Shown here: positions 63,944-64,000 of the stretch, piece after piece
Layout of the letters: each line of letters starts with the position of its first letter
Position numbering within the stretch: the stretch's first letter is position 1
NCBI RefSeq assembly: GCF_900107845.1
Contig: NZ_FNRM01000006.1
Location: forward strand, 124,001 to 188,000
DNA from: Alkalimonas amylolytica
GTDB taxonomy: Bacteria > Pseudomonadota > Gammaproteobacteria > Enterobacterales > Alteromonadaceae
DNA length: 64,000 bases
Reading direction: 5' to 3'
Notes under the pieces: generated by a model
Told to the model about the DNA's origin: nothing
Databases searched by the model: none
What the model saw: the letters and a program-made list of their open reading frames with translations, nothing else
Program-made: the position numbers and the translations under genes

Positions 63944-64000
63944 GTGCAGGTTGATCACAGTTATGCCCGCTTACCCAGTGTCTTTTTCCAGCCCTGGCAA
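63944..64000 (+). CDS. SelO-like protein adenylyltransferase, first 19 codons
   Basis: From a GTG with GGAG 6 bp upstream the frame reads DHSYARLPSVFFQPW to the window edge. The SYARLP--F pattern is the conserved start of SelO/YdiU proteins (NSYARLPE-FY). SelO moves AMP to protein hydroxyls. Only a short piece is visible, so the call is tentative. Confidence 0.6.
   Translation, partial: MQVDHSYARLPSVFFQPWQ

Overview
This 64 kb window is chromosomal DNA from a Gram-negative gammaproteobacterium. The gene set (glpEG, secDF-yajC-tgt-queA, suhB, ubiC, an OxyR with the two-cysteine signature, a Tat-exported HiPIP, phoBR, ppk-ppx, lldP) fits the Alteromonadales/Chromatiaceae type, for example Rheinheimera or Alishewanella. 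That genus-level guess is inference from gene content and codon style. No rRNA, tRNA or CRISPR array was seen.

Layout. 0-11.6 kb is mostly housekeeping: the 5' part of ubiC, a FliL-like protein, glpE-glpG, lemA plus an M48 protease, an HDOD protein, a 53-aa DUF2256 protein overlapping ppiC, two lipoproteins, dusC, a glutaredoxin-MauE fusion, a stress-type glycine-zipper protein and a hemolysin III homologue. 11.6-14.9 kb is an accessory zone: an ISAs1 transposase remnant, a chimeric IS4/RAYT remnant bounded by inverted repeats, and two 75-aa membrane-protein ORFs, each followed by a copy of the same 123-bp repeat. 14.9-20.1 kb has a large beta-propeller-like lipoprotein, suhB, two AT-rich unknown genes and a rhodanese. 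20.1-25.6 kb is the queA-tgt-yajC-secD-secF run. 25.7-30.1 kb has a periplasmic solute-binding protein, oxyR and a secreted subtilisin with a PA insert and two C-terminal PPC-like domains.

30.1-56.5 kb is a phosphate and arsenate island: a Na/Pi cotransporter, a first pstSCAB-phoU operon, gcvR, ppk-ppx, tag, phoBR, a porin, a second pstSCAB-phoU operon, a chemoreceptor, and an arsC-arsR-gapdh-arsJ operon. I read Pho boxes upstream of ppk, phoB, the porin (two in tandem), pstS2, pstC2, the chemoreceptor and the ars operon. In phoB, the porin, pstC2 and the chemoreceptor a -10-like hexamer starts exactly 10 nt after the box. The first pst operon shows no such box. The most interesting reading is that uptake (Pst2, porin), storage (Ppk), taxis (MCP) and disposal of the phosphate mimic arsenate (GAPDH/ArsJ) are wired into one PhoB regulon.

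56.5-64 kb: umuDC behind a LexA box, a polytopic-membrane chemoreceptor overlapping a small thioredoxin-like protein gene, an L-lactate permease, adenosine deaminase, HiPIP, and the first codons of a selO-like gene. Start codons were chosen by ribosome-binding site and family N-terminus; several differ from the longest possible ORF and this is noted per gene.
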